From Lunularia cruciata (Eukaryota > Streptophyta > Marchantiopsida > Lunulariales > Lunulariaceae): DNA of 64,000 nt. Made by a program: the position numbers and the translations under genes. Below, piece after piece: positions 1 through 10,244 of this stretch. Numbering within the stretch: position 1 is the stretch's first letter; every line of letters begins with the position of its first letter. The stretch covers positions 29,180,552 through 29,244,551 of the forward strand of contig OX419756.1 in the NCBI GenBank assembly GCA_948567375.1. Reading direction: 5' to 3'. Under the pieces are notes generated by a model that made no database searches, was not told the origin of the DNA, and was given only the letters and a program-made list of their open reading frames with translations.

Positions 1-119
1 ACTAGAGGGAAGTGTTTCAAAAGAAGCAAGTGTAGATTCAGTTTCTTAATACCAAGAAAATGGTAGATTCAATTGCCCACTTGTTCAACATTCCAAAGGA
101 TATCAAGAATAGGTGGGAG

Positions 120-365
120 CTAACAAATATTGCAACGTGTCTAGCCCAAAGTGATTACTTAAAGCTATTTTTTGTGATGTTATTGTAGTTTTGGAATTGA
201 ATGATCTGGATGGATGAGTGAGTACATGTTCTCAATGAGAAGAGAACTTTTAAAGAGTGATGCGGATAACCTTTGAGAACTTAGCAATTGCTCAAAATAA
301 GAATACCTTATACTATGCTAATTTTTGAGTAGGAGATTATAGCCCTCAATCCATCAATTTCATTC
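120..365 (+). pseudogene. Ty3/gypsy integrase C-terminal fragment
   Basis: With stops ignored, this reads as the tail of a Ty3/gypsy polyprotein. Around 264-350 it contains the phrase ENLAIAQNKNTL followed by VGDYSPQSINF, which fits the post-catalytic integrase segment of plant gypsy elements (LAIAQ..DTL..A....GGY.P....F.VGD). Stop codons and the absence of the catalytic core show it is a truncated, non-functional end piece. The same segment occurs in reverse at 1531-1740. It is followed directly by the zinc-finger-like module at 387-735. Confidence 0.6.
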
Positions 366-386
366 AAGTGATTATGTATATCTATA

Positions 387-735
387 ATGGATTGCACCAC
401 AACACTTGATATGACTATAGGCCACACTATCTTGAGAGTGCACAAGAACTTTCCTTCTAGAGTCTTAATGTTAGAGGGAGGAGATGGTGTTGTTTGGAAG
501 GATCATGTGCACAATTGTGCACCATGCCACATCCCAAACATTGAAGGCACTATGGACCTAGGCTTGGCTATTATACATGTAGGATTGTAGTATATCTTAT
601 GTGGCTCTTTTTGTGGAGCTACTATTATGTTGGTGTGTGATAGCTATTTGAATGGATAGCATACGGCATGTTTTACCCTCTCCTCATGGTGGTTCCTCAA
701 GGACAATGGCTATGTTCTCAGTTTACTTGACTTAT
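387..735 (+). pseudogene. PHD-finger-like module at the end of a Ty3/gypsy polyprotein
   Basis: The frame reads WKDHVHNCAPCHIPNIEGTM (485-553). After one stop it continues with ILCGSFCGA, MLVCDSYLNG, a stop and HTACF. After a frameshift near 675 it gives VPQGQWLCSQF. This order (C-x2-C, then C...C, MLxCD, H-x2-C and VPxGxWxC) matches the layout of a PHD finger, although one zinc-binding Cys reads Tyr and the Trp before the His is a stop. It lies just after the integrase tail, so it is probably the C-terminal chromatin-reader part of the polyprotein. PHD fingers bind histone H3 tails; a targeting role here is inference only. The module is broken and cannot be functional. Confidence 0.5.
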
Positions 736-889
736 ATAGCTAGTTCACTCTTTTTATGATATAGATTGCAGACAAGCAACTAACAATAAGGCTTAATAGT
801 ATGGCCTCTTGATCTTTGCCCACCATAGCACATATCATATACTTGGAGTAGATGGCTATTTGGAGTTAGTGGAACTAACCATAAGCTAT

Positions 890-1410
890 GGAGGCCATTG
901 TGGTACTTTAGAGTTCATTTATGACTTTTGTACAAGTTGTACTTCTATAGTGTATGATATTGAAACCAATGTATGTTGTGTAGAAATGTCCATAAGCATG
1001 ATAGTTTTCATAACATTTATAACACCAAAGTTAGTTTTCTCAGATGCTGAAGTGATAGTCTTGACAATCAAAGTTATATAAAGAGTTGCTCAAAGACTAC
1101 TTAATGATGGCCAGATTTTGTGTAAGTGCTATTGATCATACCATGGGACCTATCAAAGGGGCTATCAAAGTGCCATCACGGCTATAGACCCAACTTGAGA
1201 AGAGGAGTATACCTTTGAAGTGCGGCTCTAGACAGCTCACTTCTCTAATCTTGAGCCTTTGAATTCTTGGCTATGGTGGAAAAAGGCCGGCAAGTATCAC
1301 CTAGAGTCTCTTAGCCAGAGTGGGTGTGGCTTGATTGTAATCATTGCCTATTGTTTGTAGATTATTGAGTCAAGGATTGGTTTCTGATTCAAGTTGAGAC
1401 TGAACTGATT
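890..1410 (+). repeat. LTR-like segment following the PHD-like module
   Basis: About 410 bp of this stretch (1000-1410) matches 9830-10240 in reverse complement with many substitutions. Shared landmarks include GTGATAGTCTT, GATGGCCAGATTTTGTGT, CCATGGGACC and GATTATTGA. It follows the end of a gypsy polyprotein on the + strand, while its partner lies upstream of gag in the - strand copy, so an LTR is the simplest reading. Exact LTR ends (TG...CA) could not be set. Confidence 0.45.
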
Positions 1411-1527
1411 ATTTTGTGGCACTTTAGAGTTCATGTATGACTTCTATATGCGTTGTGGCTTCTAGAGCAAATGATGTTGATAGCAATGTATATTGTACAA
1501 TGATGAATATATGCATGGCATAACAAA
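1411..1527 (+). repeat. Direct duplicate of 893-1005
   Basis: The text GTGGCACTTTAGAGTTCATG and what follows repeats 893-1005 with scattered changes (TTTAGAGTTCAT, ATGACTT, AGCAATGTATATTGT versus ACCAATGTATGTTGT). It ends abruptly at about 1527, where the reversed integrase tail of the - strand copy begins. It may be the start of a second, truncated LTR. Confidence 0.5.
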
Positions 1528-1759
1528 TGAAATTGATGGATTGAGGGCTATAATCTCCTACTCAAATAGTAGCATAGCATAAGGTATTCTTATTTTGAGC
1601 AATTGCTAAGTTCTCAAAGGTTATCCACATCACTCTTTAAAAGTTCTCTTCTCATTGAGAACATGCACTCACTCATCCATCTTGATCATCCAAGTCCAAA
1701 ACTACAATAGCATCACAAAAAATAGCTTTAAGTAAATCAAGACTCATCCATAGAGTAGA

Positions 1760-2411
1760 AAGTAAGGAGAGAAAGACACTAAGGAGGCTTGCTAGCTGAA
1801 CCAATAGCCCATGGCCAACCAAAATAATTGGAAATCCTAATCTCCTTAGTGGTCTCTATATTTCATACTTATGCAATCTTCTCTTCATTGCCTAAACCAT
1901 TCTCTCCACTAATCCATTTGCCTCATGGTAATCTTAGGAGGTAGTATGGTGATCAATCAAGGCCTTGCCACACAAGACTTAAAACTCTCTCAAGAACTGT
2001 GTACCTTGATTATTCAAACCTTAGTTGGTGCACCAAAATTATTGAGAACCCAATCCAAGAATGAATAATTTGTCCCTTCACTAGACTTGTCAAGAAGTGC
2101 CACCAACTCAATCTACTTGGAGAAGTGCTCCACCATAACTATAATATACCAATGATATCTCACAGTCAATGGTAAAGGTCCAAACCAACAAATTACAAAC
2201 TTCAATATGTAACCTAATCCCATGATAGGTAATGGGTGTAATTGTGGCATATGACCACTAAATGATGCTCTAAATTGGTCACAAACCACACATTTATCAA
2301 CAAACTATTATACTTGGTATGTATACCGCACCACAAATAATGACTTAAGAGTAAGCTATATGTATATTTTACTCCAAAATGTCCTAGCTCTTCATAAGCA
2401 TGATACACCAA
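1760..2411 (-). pseudogene. Ty3/gypsy integrase relic (zinc domain and core)
   Basis: At 2411-2214 the frame gives HAYEELGHFGVKYTYSLLL...HYLWCGIH, the HHCC-type N-terminal domain of gypsy integrases (H..LGHFG..RT...L...YWW..M). The last Cys pair is partly lost. The core follows in the same direction: LHPLPIMGLGYI, then WFGPLPLT with HWYIIVMVEHFSKWIELV, and near the end ANGLVERM, which carries the third acidic residue of the DDE triad. Several stops and at least one frameshift lie between these blocks. Integrase normally joins cDNA ends to chromosomal DNA; this copy is dead. Confidence 0.8.
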
Positions 2412-2859
2412 TTGTAGTCTCTAAGATAGAAGGGGTACTACTTGCACTCTTCTATCCTCCCATACATAAAGAAGATGTCTACCTTCCAATTGCTTGGCTT
2501 GCTAAAGGACACTTTATCTCTGCTTGGTACAAATTGTGCCACCCATAATACCAATGTGAAGATAATCCATCATTAAGACATCAACATGAATGTCTTGTTG
2601 ACTTGTACCAATATCTCCACCCTCTTTGACTTATACCAATATCTCCGTCCATTGGATATGTAGCCTCAACAGCTCTTCCTAACTACACTAAGAGAGATAT
2701 AATCAAAGCCTTAGAAAATGTACATAGAAAGGTAGATGCATGCAAACCTTGCACCATCTCCTCATATATCCTACCATGCCAACATGATATAGTTTAATCT
2801 TGTTGGTTGGTACATGGATTTCTACTCAATCTATCTATATCATGGTTTACCACCACAAC

Positions 2860-4110
2860 ATTGTGAATAATTGTGAAATCATATTTGTCTAAAATCAGAG
2901 CCCATTGTGCAAGCTTCCTTGAAAGCTTGTTAGATTTTATCAACCATTTTAGTGGTTGATCATCAATGATGAGAGTGAAGAGGTTACCAAATAAGTAACA
3001 TCAGGAATGTGTTATTGTCCATACTACTACCAAGCACTCTCCATCATATGAACTATACTTTACCTCCACTAAATTGTTGGAGCAACTAGCATAGGCCACT
3101 ACAAATTCCTTCTACTCATTGTTCTTTTGGGTGAGCATTAGCTCACCCAATAGCACAATGCTCCAATGTACTCCAATCAATATTAACGTGGAATGGTCAT
3201 CCTCTAATTGGTCTCCCAAGAATAGTAGTAGATATCAACCTTCCTTGACCTCTATAAAAGCTCTCTCTTACTCATCTCTCCCAACACCACTCTTGTGGAA
3301 GCTTGGTTACCTTTTTGAAGGCCTTGGTAATGGCACTAAATCTTAATATATTGATGATAGAAGTTTTCCAACCAAAATAAATGTTTTCACTTTGCTCACA
3401 TCCATGGGATAAAGAATGCATGCAACACCTTGGTCTACTAAACACCAAGGCCATTAGGGTAGATAGTGTGACCCAAATAGTCAACCTACTTGTGGAAGAA
3501 TCTACACTTCCCAAGATGTAATTTGAGTCCATGAGATCTCAATCTCTCATACACCTCCAACACATGTCTCTCATGCTCCTCCACAATAGTACTATAGACA
3601 AAAATTTCATTGATATAACACTAAGAAAAATCCAATTTTGCTAGGATCTTGTCCATGACACTCTAGAACTTGGCAAGAGTATTCTTTAACCCAAACTATA
3701 AGAATTTCCACTAATACAATACATCCTTACCGTGAGGATCAATAACCTAAACTGTTATCTTGGACTTGTCTTCTTCATTGATTGGCAATTGATAATATCT
3801 TGCTTGGATCCAAAGTATTGAAGACCATTGCATGACCAATTGTATCAAAGATCTCCTCTAGTGTAGACATAGCATACCAATCAACCCTAGTTTGTTGGTT
3901 GATAGGATACTAATCTCCACATATATGCCTATCTATGTGGTAAACGTGCATATCCTTCTTAGCTAGCATCACTGTAGCTAAAGCATGCTCTCCATGTGAC
4001 ATCTCTACCAAATCAACCTCAAAAAAATTGTCTCTACTCCAACTCTGAATCAATGCTCTCTCCATGTCACTATATTTGTAGGGACCTCAAAAATCTAATG
4101 TATCAATATT
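2860..4110 (-). pseudogene. Ty3/gypsy reverse transcriptase and RNase H relic
   Basis: Reading down from about 3970, the - strand gives VMLAKKDMHVYHIDRHICGD, YPINQQTRVDWYAM and LEEIFDTIGHAMVFNTLD, a clear gypsy RT palm (cf. D.R.C.DYR.vN..T..D.Y..P..EEIFD...HA..F..LD). At 3590-3618 the catalytic YxDD box reads YINE, so both catalytic aspartates are replaced. Next come EEHERHVLEVYERLRSHGLK and LGKCRFFHK...DYLGH, with stops and frame changes. RNase H-like text (short interrupted phrases) continues to about 2860. RT would copy the RNA genome to DNA; the changed catalytic box makes this copy inactive whatever the frame. Confidence 0.8.
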
Positions 4111-6164
4111 TAGCTCAATCTAAATACTAGATCCTTTCAAAGCATCCAAATCCTGCATCTTGGAGTAAAAAAACTCATATAGCTCCTCAAGAACCTCCAA
4201 AATCTCCATTTCTCCCCTCTTGTAAGCTTGGTTCCAATTTTTGGCTCCCAAGTATCCTCTATAATTGATGTAGGAGAAGAACATCTATTAATTGGCTATT
4301 ACATTTAGCCCTTAGGAGCAATAATGGCATATCCACAACCTCACTCTACCCTATTTACAAGCTCCACATATCCTCTAGTTGTATCCCAAGAAGGGTTTTT
4401 AACCCAAGTAGACCACTTTCACTAGCAGCCATTGGTTGTGTCCCAAGAATACCATGCCCATTGGGCCCATTGCCCCTAACATGTGCTTGAACTATCTTGA
4501 TAGGCATAAAGCTCACAAGTGTTCAAGTGGTGATACCTATCAAGCATGTCCTATGTTGCTTCACCAATCCAAGGCTCACAATCAAAATCAAATAGTTTAG
4601 GTCCATAGCTTGACCTAATACCTGCAACTTGGATACCTCTAACACTACTAAAATGCAATAATATTAGTAGGGAAAGCCATCATCCACTCTGTCTCATCAG
4701 CATTAGGCTCCACCAACTACTATAACAATGAGTCTCAAATAAGTCCAAGACTTCATTCTTGAAAAGCATGTGAGCGTGGGAAACTCATGATTGTGGGGGT
4801 AAAGTGGCTTTGAGCTACCCAACAAGGTTCACCATTGCCATAGATGACCTATTGGTCATTACCATTGTCTGAGGCTGGTGCCCAACATCCAAAATATCAT
4901 CAAAAATAAAGTGGCTTAGCCATTGAATCCCATCATAGGCACACTATAAAACCTCTCTAAGTAAGAGTTTGTCCACCAAAGATGAGCCCATGATCCAACT
5001 TTGGTTGCATCCAACAACACGGTAGGTCCCATCCAAGAATGAACTTGATGTGTACTTGCTCTCACTTATGTGCTAGAATCACCTATCAAAGGAATGTTCT
5101 CCAAAATATAGGCTAGAGAAATGGTTTGATGAACCTGAAGATGTCATAATATATGTAACATCTCCCAAAATAGATTAGAATAAGGATCTTGTAGACCTAA
5201 TCTTGGTTAGCATGGATATGTCCCTAACATGACCATCAAAAAATCACCAAATGAATGAAACCATGTCTCTCTATATCTTATATCCCAAACAATGAAATGT
5301 CTTTTGGTAGGTCTTTCGGTAACCTCTAACTATTCACATCAATAAAAACTCTAGATACCAATAAGCCAAGTGTACGATATGATGTAGATAGACTTGGCTA
5401 GCAATCTCATCTCTCTCTACATATGAGTACCCCTAAACCCTATATACCTAAATGTAGTACCACAACTAGTACCACAAAATGTGTTGATCCCACAAAATAA
5501 CTCCAATAGGTGTTTTCCCTCTATTGTATACTCTCAAGCAATAAGTGTGGTAGCTAAAGGTGCCAAGGTATAGACTTTGGAGGCTCCTCCTCACATTGGT
5601 CTCTTGGTGGTACAAAGGCTCCACTCCAAGCCTACTACACCAATTGATTTTCATGTTGCTACAATCACTCCTCAAAACTCCAAAATGGAAGATCCAAGGT
5701 AGATGAAACAACCTCACTTGTATTCTAAATCTAAGTGATCTCCTCTAGTATTGGTATATCTTTTACATGGGCATTCCTTTCCAATAAATCACCAAGCCAA
5801 GTAACAAAACCACTAAAAGCTAAAACCAATGTCATGGTCCTTCACTATAGTGAGCCAAGACTACCACTACTAAAGTACCCTAGTATGCAACATACTTATC
5901 CCTCACTTGATTGCCAACTTGGTCTATAGTAAGTTGTCTCCTCCTAATAGTCAATATTGAAATCCATGGAATATAACATTGCTCCACCAACAAGTACATC
6001 ATATGACTCTATTATTGTTGCAATAGCTTGAGCTCTCACCATAAAGCTATTAGTTGGATGACTAGGTTGAATCTAAAAAATTACCTCCCAACATGTGATG
6101 TACTATGTAGAACCACTCAAGAGATGTTTGGATCTAAAACATACACTTCTCCACATCAGTCTTT

Positions 6165-6245
6165 TGTATCCCAAGATCAACAATTGCAGCCTTCTCCAAC
6201 ATAAGAGGTTGAGCACTAGAGTCTAATAAGACCCTCTATGATATA
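6165..6245 (-). pseudogene. Retroviral-type aspartic protease remnant
   Basis: The - strand reads RVLLDSSAQPLMLEKAA, which aligns with the active-site strand of gypsy proteases (ALIDTGA/DSGAQ..ML.K.A). The catalytic D is kept, but the following T/S-G is S-S. It lies between the gag region and RT, as expected. Flanking sequence is too decayed to define the domain ends. Confidence 0.6.
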
Positions 6246-6899
6246 TAGAGCTTCTCTAAAGCTCACACCAATCAAAAAGTCTCACTTTGGTTGTCCAATA
6301 AAACAACTCTAATTGTCAAAGCTTGCACAAATGCAAGTCTACTTGGTAATTGCTCCAACCTAGCTATTGTTGCTTGCCATAAACCACTAGTAGCTAAATA
6401 GATCTCATTCTCCTCAACCAAGTCAGCTCCACAATCAACTACCTTTTCTCTAGAAGCAAGAACCACATCATCTTCATTCTCACAAAGTGTGGCAATCAAC
6501 TAGAACATTGAAGATTAACTCCCAATGTAAACATATTGAACTAGTAAACTAGTTGAAAACAAAATGGAGCGCATAATCAATTGAGCCACCTCTAACATTG
6601 TGCTAGACCCAAATTTTATAGTAATAGGTGATTTATTACTATCTAGTCCATCATGCACGCCATCACCACCTACCATACTTGCACTAGAACATCTAGGAGC
6701 CATGGATCTTGTCTATAGTGCCTCAAAGATTGTGAAAGATTAGAGAAGCCTGACTTGTCTACCAATCTTCCTCTTTATGGGTCCAACTTTGTTAATGCTC
6801 CTCTAAGCTCTAGAACACACATTGCAATCCTAGTCATTGCAATAGATGCATCTACTTGTGTGTTGCACCATAAAAAGTCCAAGATATCTTTATCATTGA

Positions 6900-8250
6900 C
6901 ATGAGAGTAGAAGCCTTTATGCTTGAATTTGATCTCCTTTGAGCTATAGCTATGCTAGCCAATATTTGCTCCAATTTCTCAATCTAAATACTCATGGTTG
7001 TATCATAAGCAAGGGCATGTACAAGGCTCCTACCACCTATAGGTCCTTTATCACTACCTCTACCACTTTGTCTTCCATGACTTGGAACTCATCTACCACT
7101 TGCCATAGTAGCCTTATTACTTGGTAACTCTAGGTAGAGGTCAAAGTATCAATAACTAGTATGAAAAAATTTGTGGCAATGGCCACATTGTCTTTGAGCT
7201 AGTTATGGCACTCCAAAAGTATCATGCCCACTACCTTAGGGACACTCTCTCTTGTGATGAAGTCTACCACAAGTCCAACAAGCAACTCCACCACCCAACA
7301 ATTGACTAGAAAATAGTAAGGTAAAAGTCCTCAAGAAAATTAGTGGAATTGCTTGTGGAGTCTTGACCTTTAAGCATGTGGTCTTATCTTGACCCAAAAA
7401 CTATCTTGATCTCAACACATTAATTAATCAAAACTAGACAATAGTGAGTTAAAGGTCATGTGGTGGACATCATCACAAGAGGTTACTAGAACATGAGGGT
7501 AAAGTTCTAGGTGTATTAGGCACTCTATTCGCTCCATAAGATGGAGGCTATCCATTCTTCCTTGAAAAGCCAGCATGGTATAATGCACTTTGTTGCACTT
7601 TAGAAGAAGTAGCAATTGGAGATGAGGCTTTCCTACCAAATGAGAATGTCATCACTCTCTCCTCTACCATGTTGAGCTCAATGCACTTAGCCAAACCAAA
7701 AACCGTTGCCAAAGTCAATGAGGTAGCTTGCAACAATGTAGCAAAATGTACTTATGTTGTAGTTCCCTATCTAATATCCCATACCAGAATTAAATTGTTT
7801 GAGCCTTTGTAGCCTCCCTAAGTGAAATTGATAATCCATCTCATACAAGTATATGCCTTGCATAGGCTCTCTCTAATATTACATTGGATATCTTGTAAGC
7901 TCTTCAACTTCTCAATCCATACTCCTTGGTAGTTTTACCTCAAGCAATAGGAGAACTCTACTATGGGGTTAAACTTCAATCTTGCACCACCTCTTGCAAT
8001 GGTATCTCCATTCATAGTAGCACCATCTCCAATTAATGCATCTCCATTGGATACACCAACTCTATAGCTAGAACTTGTGGGTACTTAGCTTGAAGTGATA
8101 GGGATGTAGTTTGGAGACCAATACTATCTCCACATCTCAATCTCCTCCAAATGAGCTCTCTTTAACTCATGATAGCCATCCATTGGTAGATCTTCTAAGT
8201 GTTTCAACAACTCCTTCCATGCCATGAAGGGTGTGGACAAAATTGGGTTA
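6900..8250 (-). pseudogene. Gag relic with CCHC-like zinc knuckle
   Basis: At 7282-7244 the - strand encodes CWTCGRLHHKREC, a nucleocapsid-type zinc knuckle. Its spacing is C-x2-C-x3-H-x4-C, so one residue is missing between the second Cys and the His compared with the canonical C-x2-C-x4-H-x4-C. The rest of the region gives only short open stretches on this strand, so gag limits are approximate. The position upstream of protease and RT supports the call. Gag would form the particle and bind RNA; this copy is broken. Confidence 0.5.
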
Positions 8251-8259
8251 TATATCTAC

Positions 8260-9825
8260 TACAAATCACACCAACTATCAAACTCTTGGATAAATTCATC
8301 TAACTTAATGGTACTTATTGCACCAAAGGAGCATTTGGGACCTTTGGAGTCCCATAAATCTCAGTCTTGTCTCACAACAAAGATGCAAACACACCAAGTG
8401 CACTTTCAATTGAATCAACTCTTGTGTCAAATTCCAAACCAGAATCAATCTCCTCCCTCACTAGGACCTAAGATATGGATTGATATCTAGTGCCACTTTG
8501 TGTAAACCCATTGCATAACATAGCTTAATCTACTCTACAATCCTTCAAGAACTTTGTTGTGAGGATGTATTCCAAACCACAACTATAACTACTAAGAACC
8601 GCCACCAAGAACCACCCACTCATGTAACTCTAACTATGATAACTACACTAAGAAGAAGTGCAACTTGTAACCTACCATCACAAGATGCACTCTCATGATC
8701 TATAAGCCATCACTTTCTACCTCACAAGAGAGAAATATAGATAATATGATTGGTCATTACTCTAGCCTCATTATCAAGAGCACCTTAGAGCACCAATGAT
8801 CTCATCTCATACAAACATGGTGCACAAACAAGAAGTAAAGAAGGGAAGAGTCCAATCACAAAAAATCCAAAGGATAACCCTCCATCTCATAAATCAAAAC
8901 CAAATTGACTTTGCTCTCATTTGGCATTTGATATAATAGGAGTGTTTATTTACTCCTACGCTACCAAGATCACCAAGGATGGGATCAAATTTCCTCTCTT
9001 AGCCAAAGTTATATGAATATATATATATCAGTCTACCAATCACTAGGACAAAAAGTAAGGGTGGACCGTTTGGATAGGGCAACAATAGTAACTAAAGATA
9101 TGGCATTCAAAACCTATTGCACAAATCCTAAAGGTTAGATAGATTATGCCATATAACTACCAAAAATCAACTAAATTTGCTAGCCTCATGCTAACAAGCT
9201 GGCTTGTTGGCCCTTCTAGACTCCCGTAGTCTCTTTAGCTTACAACTCTATGCCTCAAGGCCTCTACATGCCAAAATTTTGCTAAATGAGTTCTTTCTTC
9301 TTGCCAATTCTCTGTCCAAAATTGGCTAACCTCTACCAACTTGAGCATTGGCTAAGGTAATTTGTACAACCTCCAACTATATGCAAGCTCTACTAATATG
9401 AAAAACTTCTACAATAGTTGGCTGACCTCCAAATCTGTTTCAAACTATCTAACTATCAAATTGAACCAAATTGAGTAAATGTGGACCTCTAAACCCCTAA
9501 TTTGAGGAAATAGGTTCTCAAATCCACCTTCAATTTTGCACTTTGGGCTCAATTTGCACCAAACAGACCTTGATTTAACCTCTTTGGGCTCAAATCAAAC
9601 ACCCATATTTCAAATTGATTCTATTTTGAGAAATTTGGGTAGTGCTTCTACACACCATCTACTCCGCTTTCAAATCTATAGCAAATTGAGCAAAGCTTCC
9701 ACCCATATACACACAACTGAAACAAAACTCAAGAAACAACAATCAAATATATTGATAATCCTACCAAGCTAGAGATACCACCAATGCACTTAGTTTTACA
9801 CTCAATTTCTCCTTGATTGTCACTT
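8260..9825 (-). other. Leader / 5' LTR region of the reverse-strand gypsy copy, no gene seen
   Basis: No protein-coding signal was recognised. It lies between the gag relic and the LTR-like block 9830-10240. A short (TA)n run occurs near 9018. The string AGAGCACCAATGATC near 8783 loosely resembles a reversed tRNA-Met primer site with a deletion, but it is too weak to call. Confidence 0.4.
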
Positions 9826-9829
9826 CTCG

Positions 9830-10240
9830 GATGTTATCTATTTAGTCTCAACTCAGTTTAGAAATCAATCCTCAAATCAATAATCTACCAACAATATAGA
9901 TTAATCATAATCAAGTCACACCACTCTAGCTTAGCAACTCTAGGTGATCCTTGCTGACCTCTATTTACCATAACCAAGAACTCAAATGCTTAATGTCAAA
10001 GAAATGAGCTACCTTTCAAAGATATACCTCTTTGCTCAACCTAGATCTCTTGTCCTAATTGCACTTCTAGCAATGAAAATGGTGCAAGTAACAATGGGTC
10101 CCATGGTGTGATCAATAGCCCTAACACAAAATCTGGCCATCACTAATTAGTTTCCAAGCAACTACCAATATAACTTTGACTGCTAAGACTATCACTCCAA
10201 TGTCCATGCAAACTAGCTTTGGTGTTGTAAATATTGTGGC
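9830..10240 (-). repeat. LTR-like block matching 1000-1410 in reverse
   Basis: Its reverse complement contains GTGATAGTCTTAGCAGTCAA, GATGGCCAGATTTTGTGT, CATGGGACCC, ATCACCTAGAGT and GATTATTGATTTGAGGATTG, each with a close counterpart in 1000-1410. It sits at the upstream end of the - strand copy, which suggests its 5' LTR. The terminal dinucleotides were not identified. Confidence 0.5.
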
Positions 10241-10244
10241 AAAA

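Larger units (their letters stand above)
151..1740. repeat. Tail-to-tail inverted repeat, arms 151-368 and 1531-1740
   Basis: The arms are close reverse complements over about 210 bp. One arm contains TAGGAGATTATAGCCCTCAA at about 331-350; the other carries its reverse complement at 1541-1560. Similarity stops sharply just inside the arms (CATCAATTTCATT), leaving a spacer of about 1.16 kb. The arms are integrase C-terminal sequence from two copies of one gypsy family in opposite orientation. Confidence 0.8.
1531..10240 (-). mobile_element. Decayed Ty3/gypsy retrotransposon, reverse strand
   Basis: Read on the - strand the order is LTR-like sequence (10240-9830), leader, gag with a zinc knuckle (about 8250-6900), protease (about 6240), reverse transcriptase (4110-3440), RNase H (about 3080-2860), integrase zinc domain (2411-2214), core (to about 1850) and tail (to 1531). 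That is the Ty3/gypsy domain order. Stops and frameshifts are frequent and no domain is intact. The 3' LTR expected at the low-coordinate end is missing; the copy ends in an inverted junction with a + strand relative. A primer-binding site was sought near 8760-8800, but only a weak candidate was seen. Confidence 0.8.

Noticed and set aside
8770-8800. Reversed primer-binding site AGAGCACCAATGATC
   Set aside because: It needs a 5 bp deletion and mismatches to match the tRNA-Met site, and no LTR end adjoins it.
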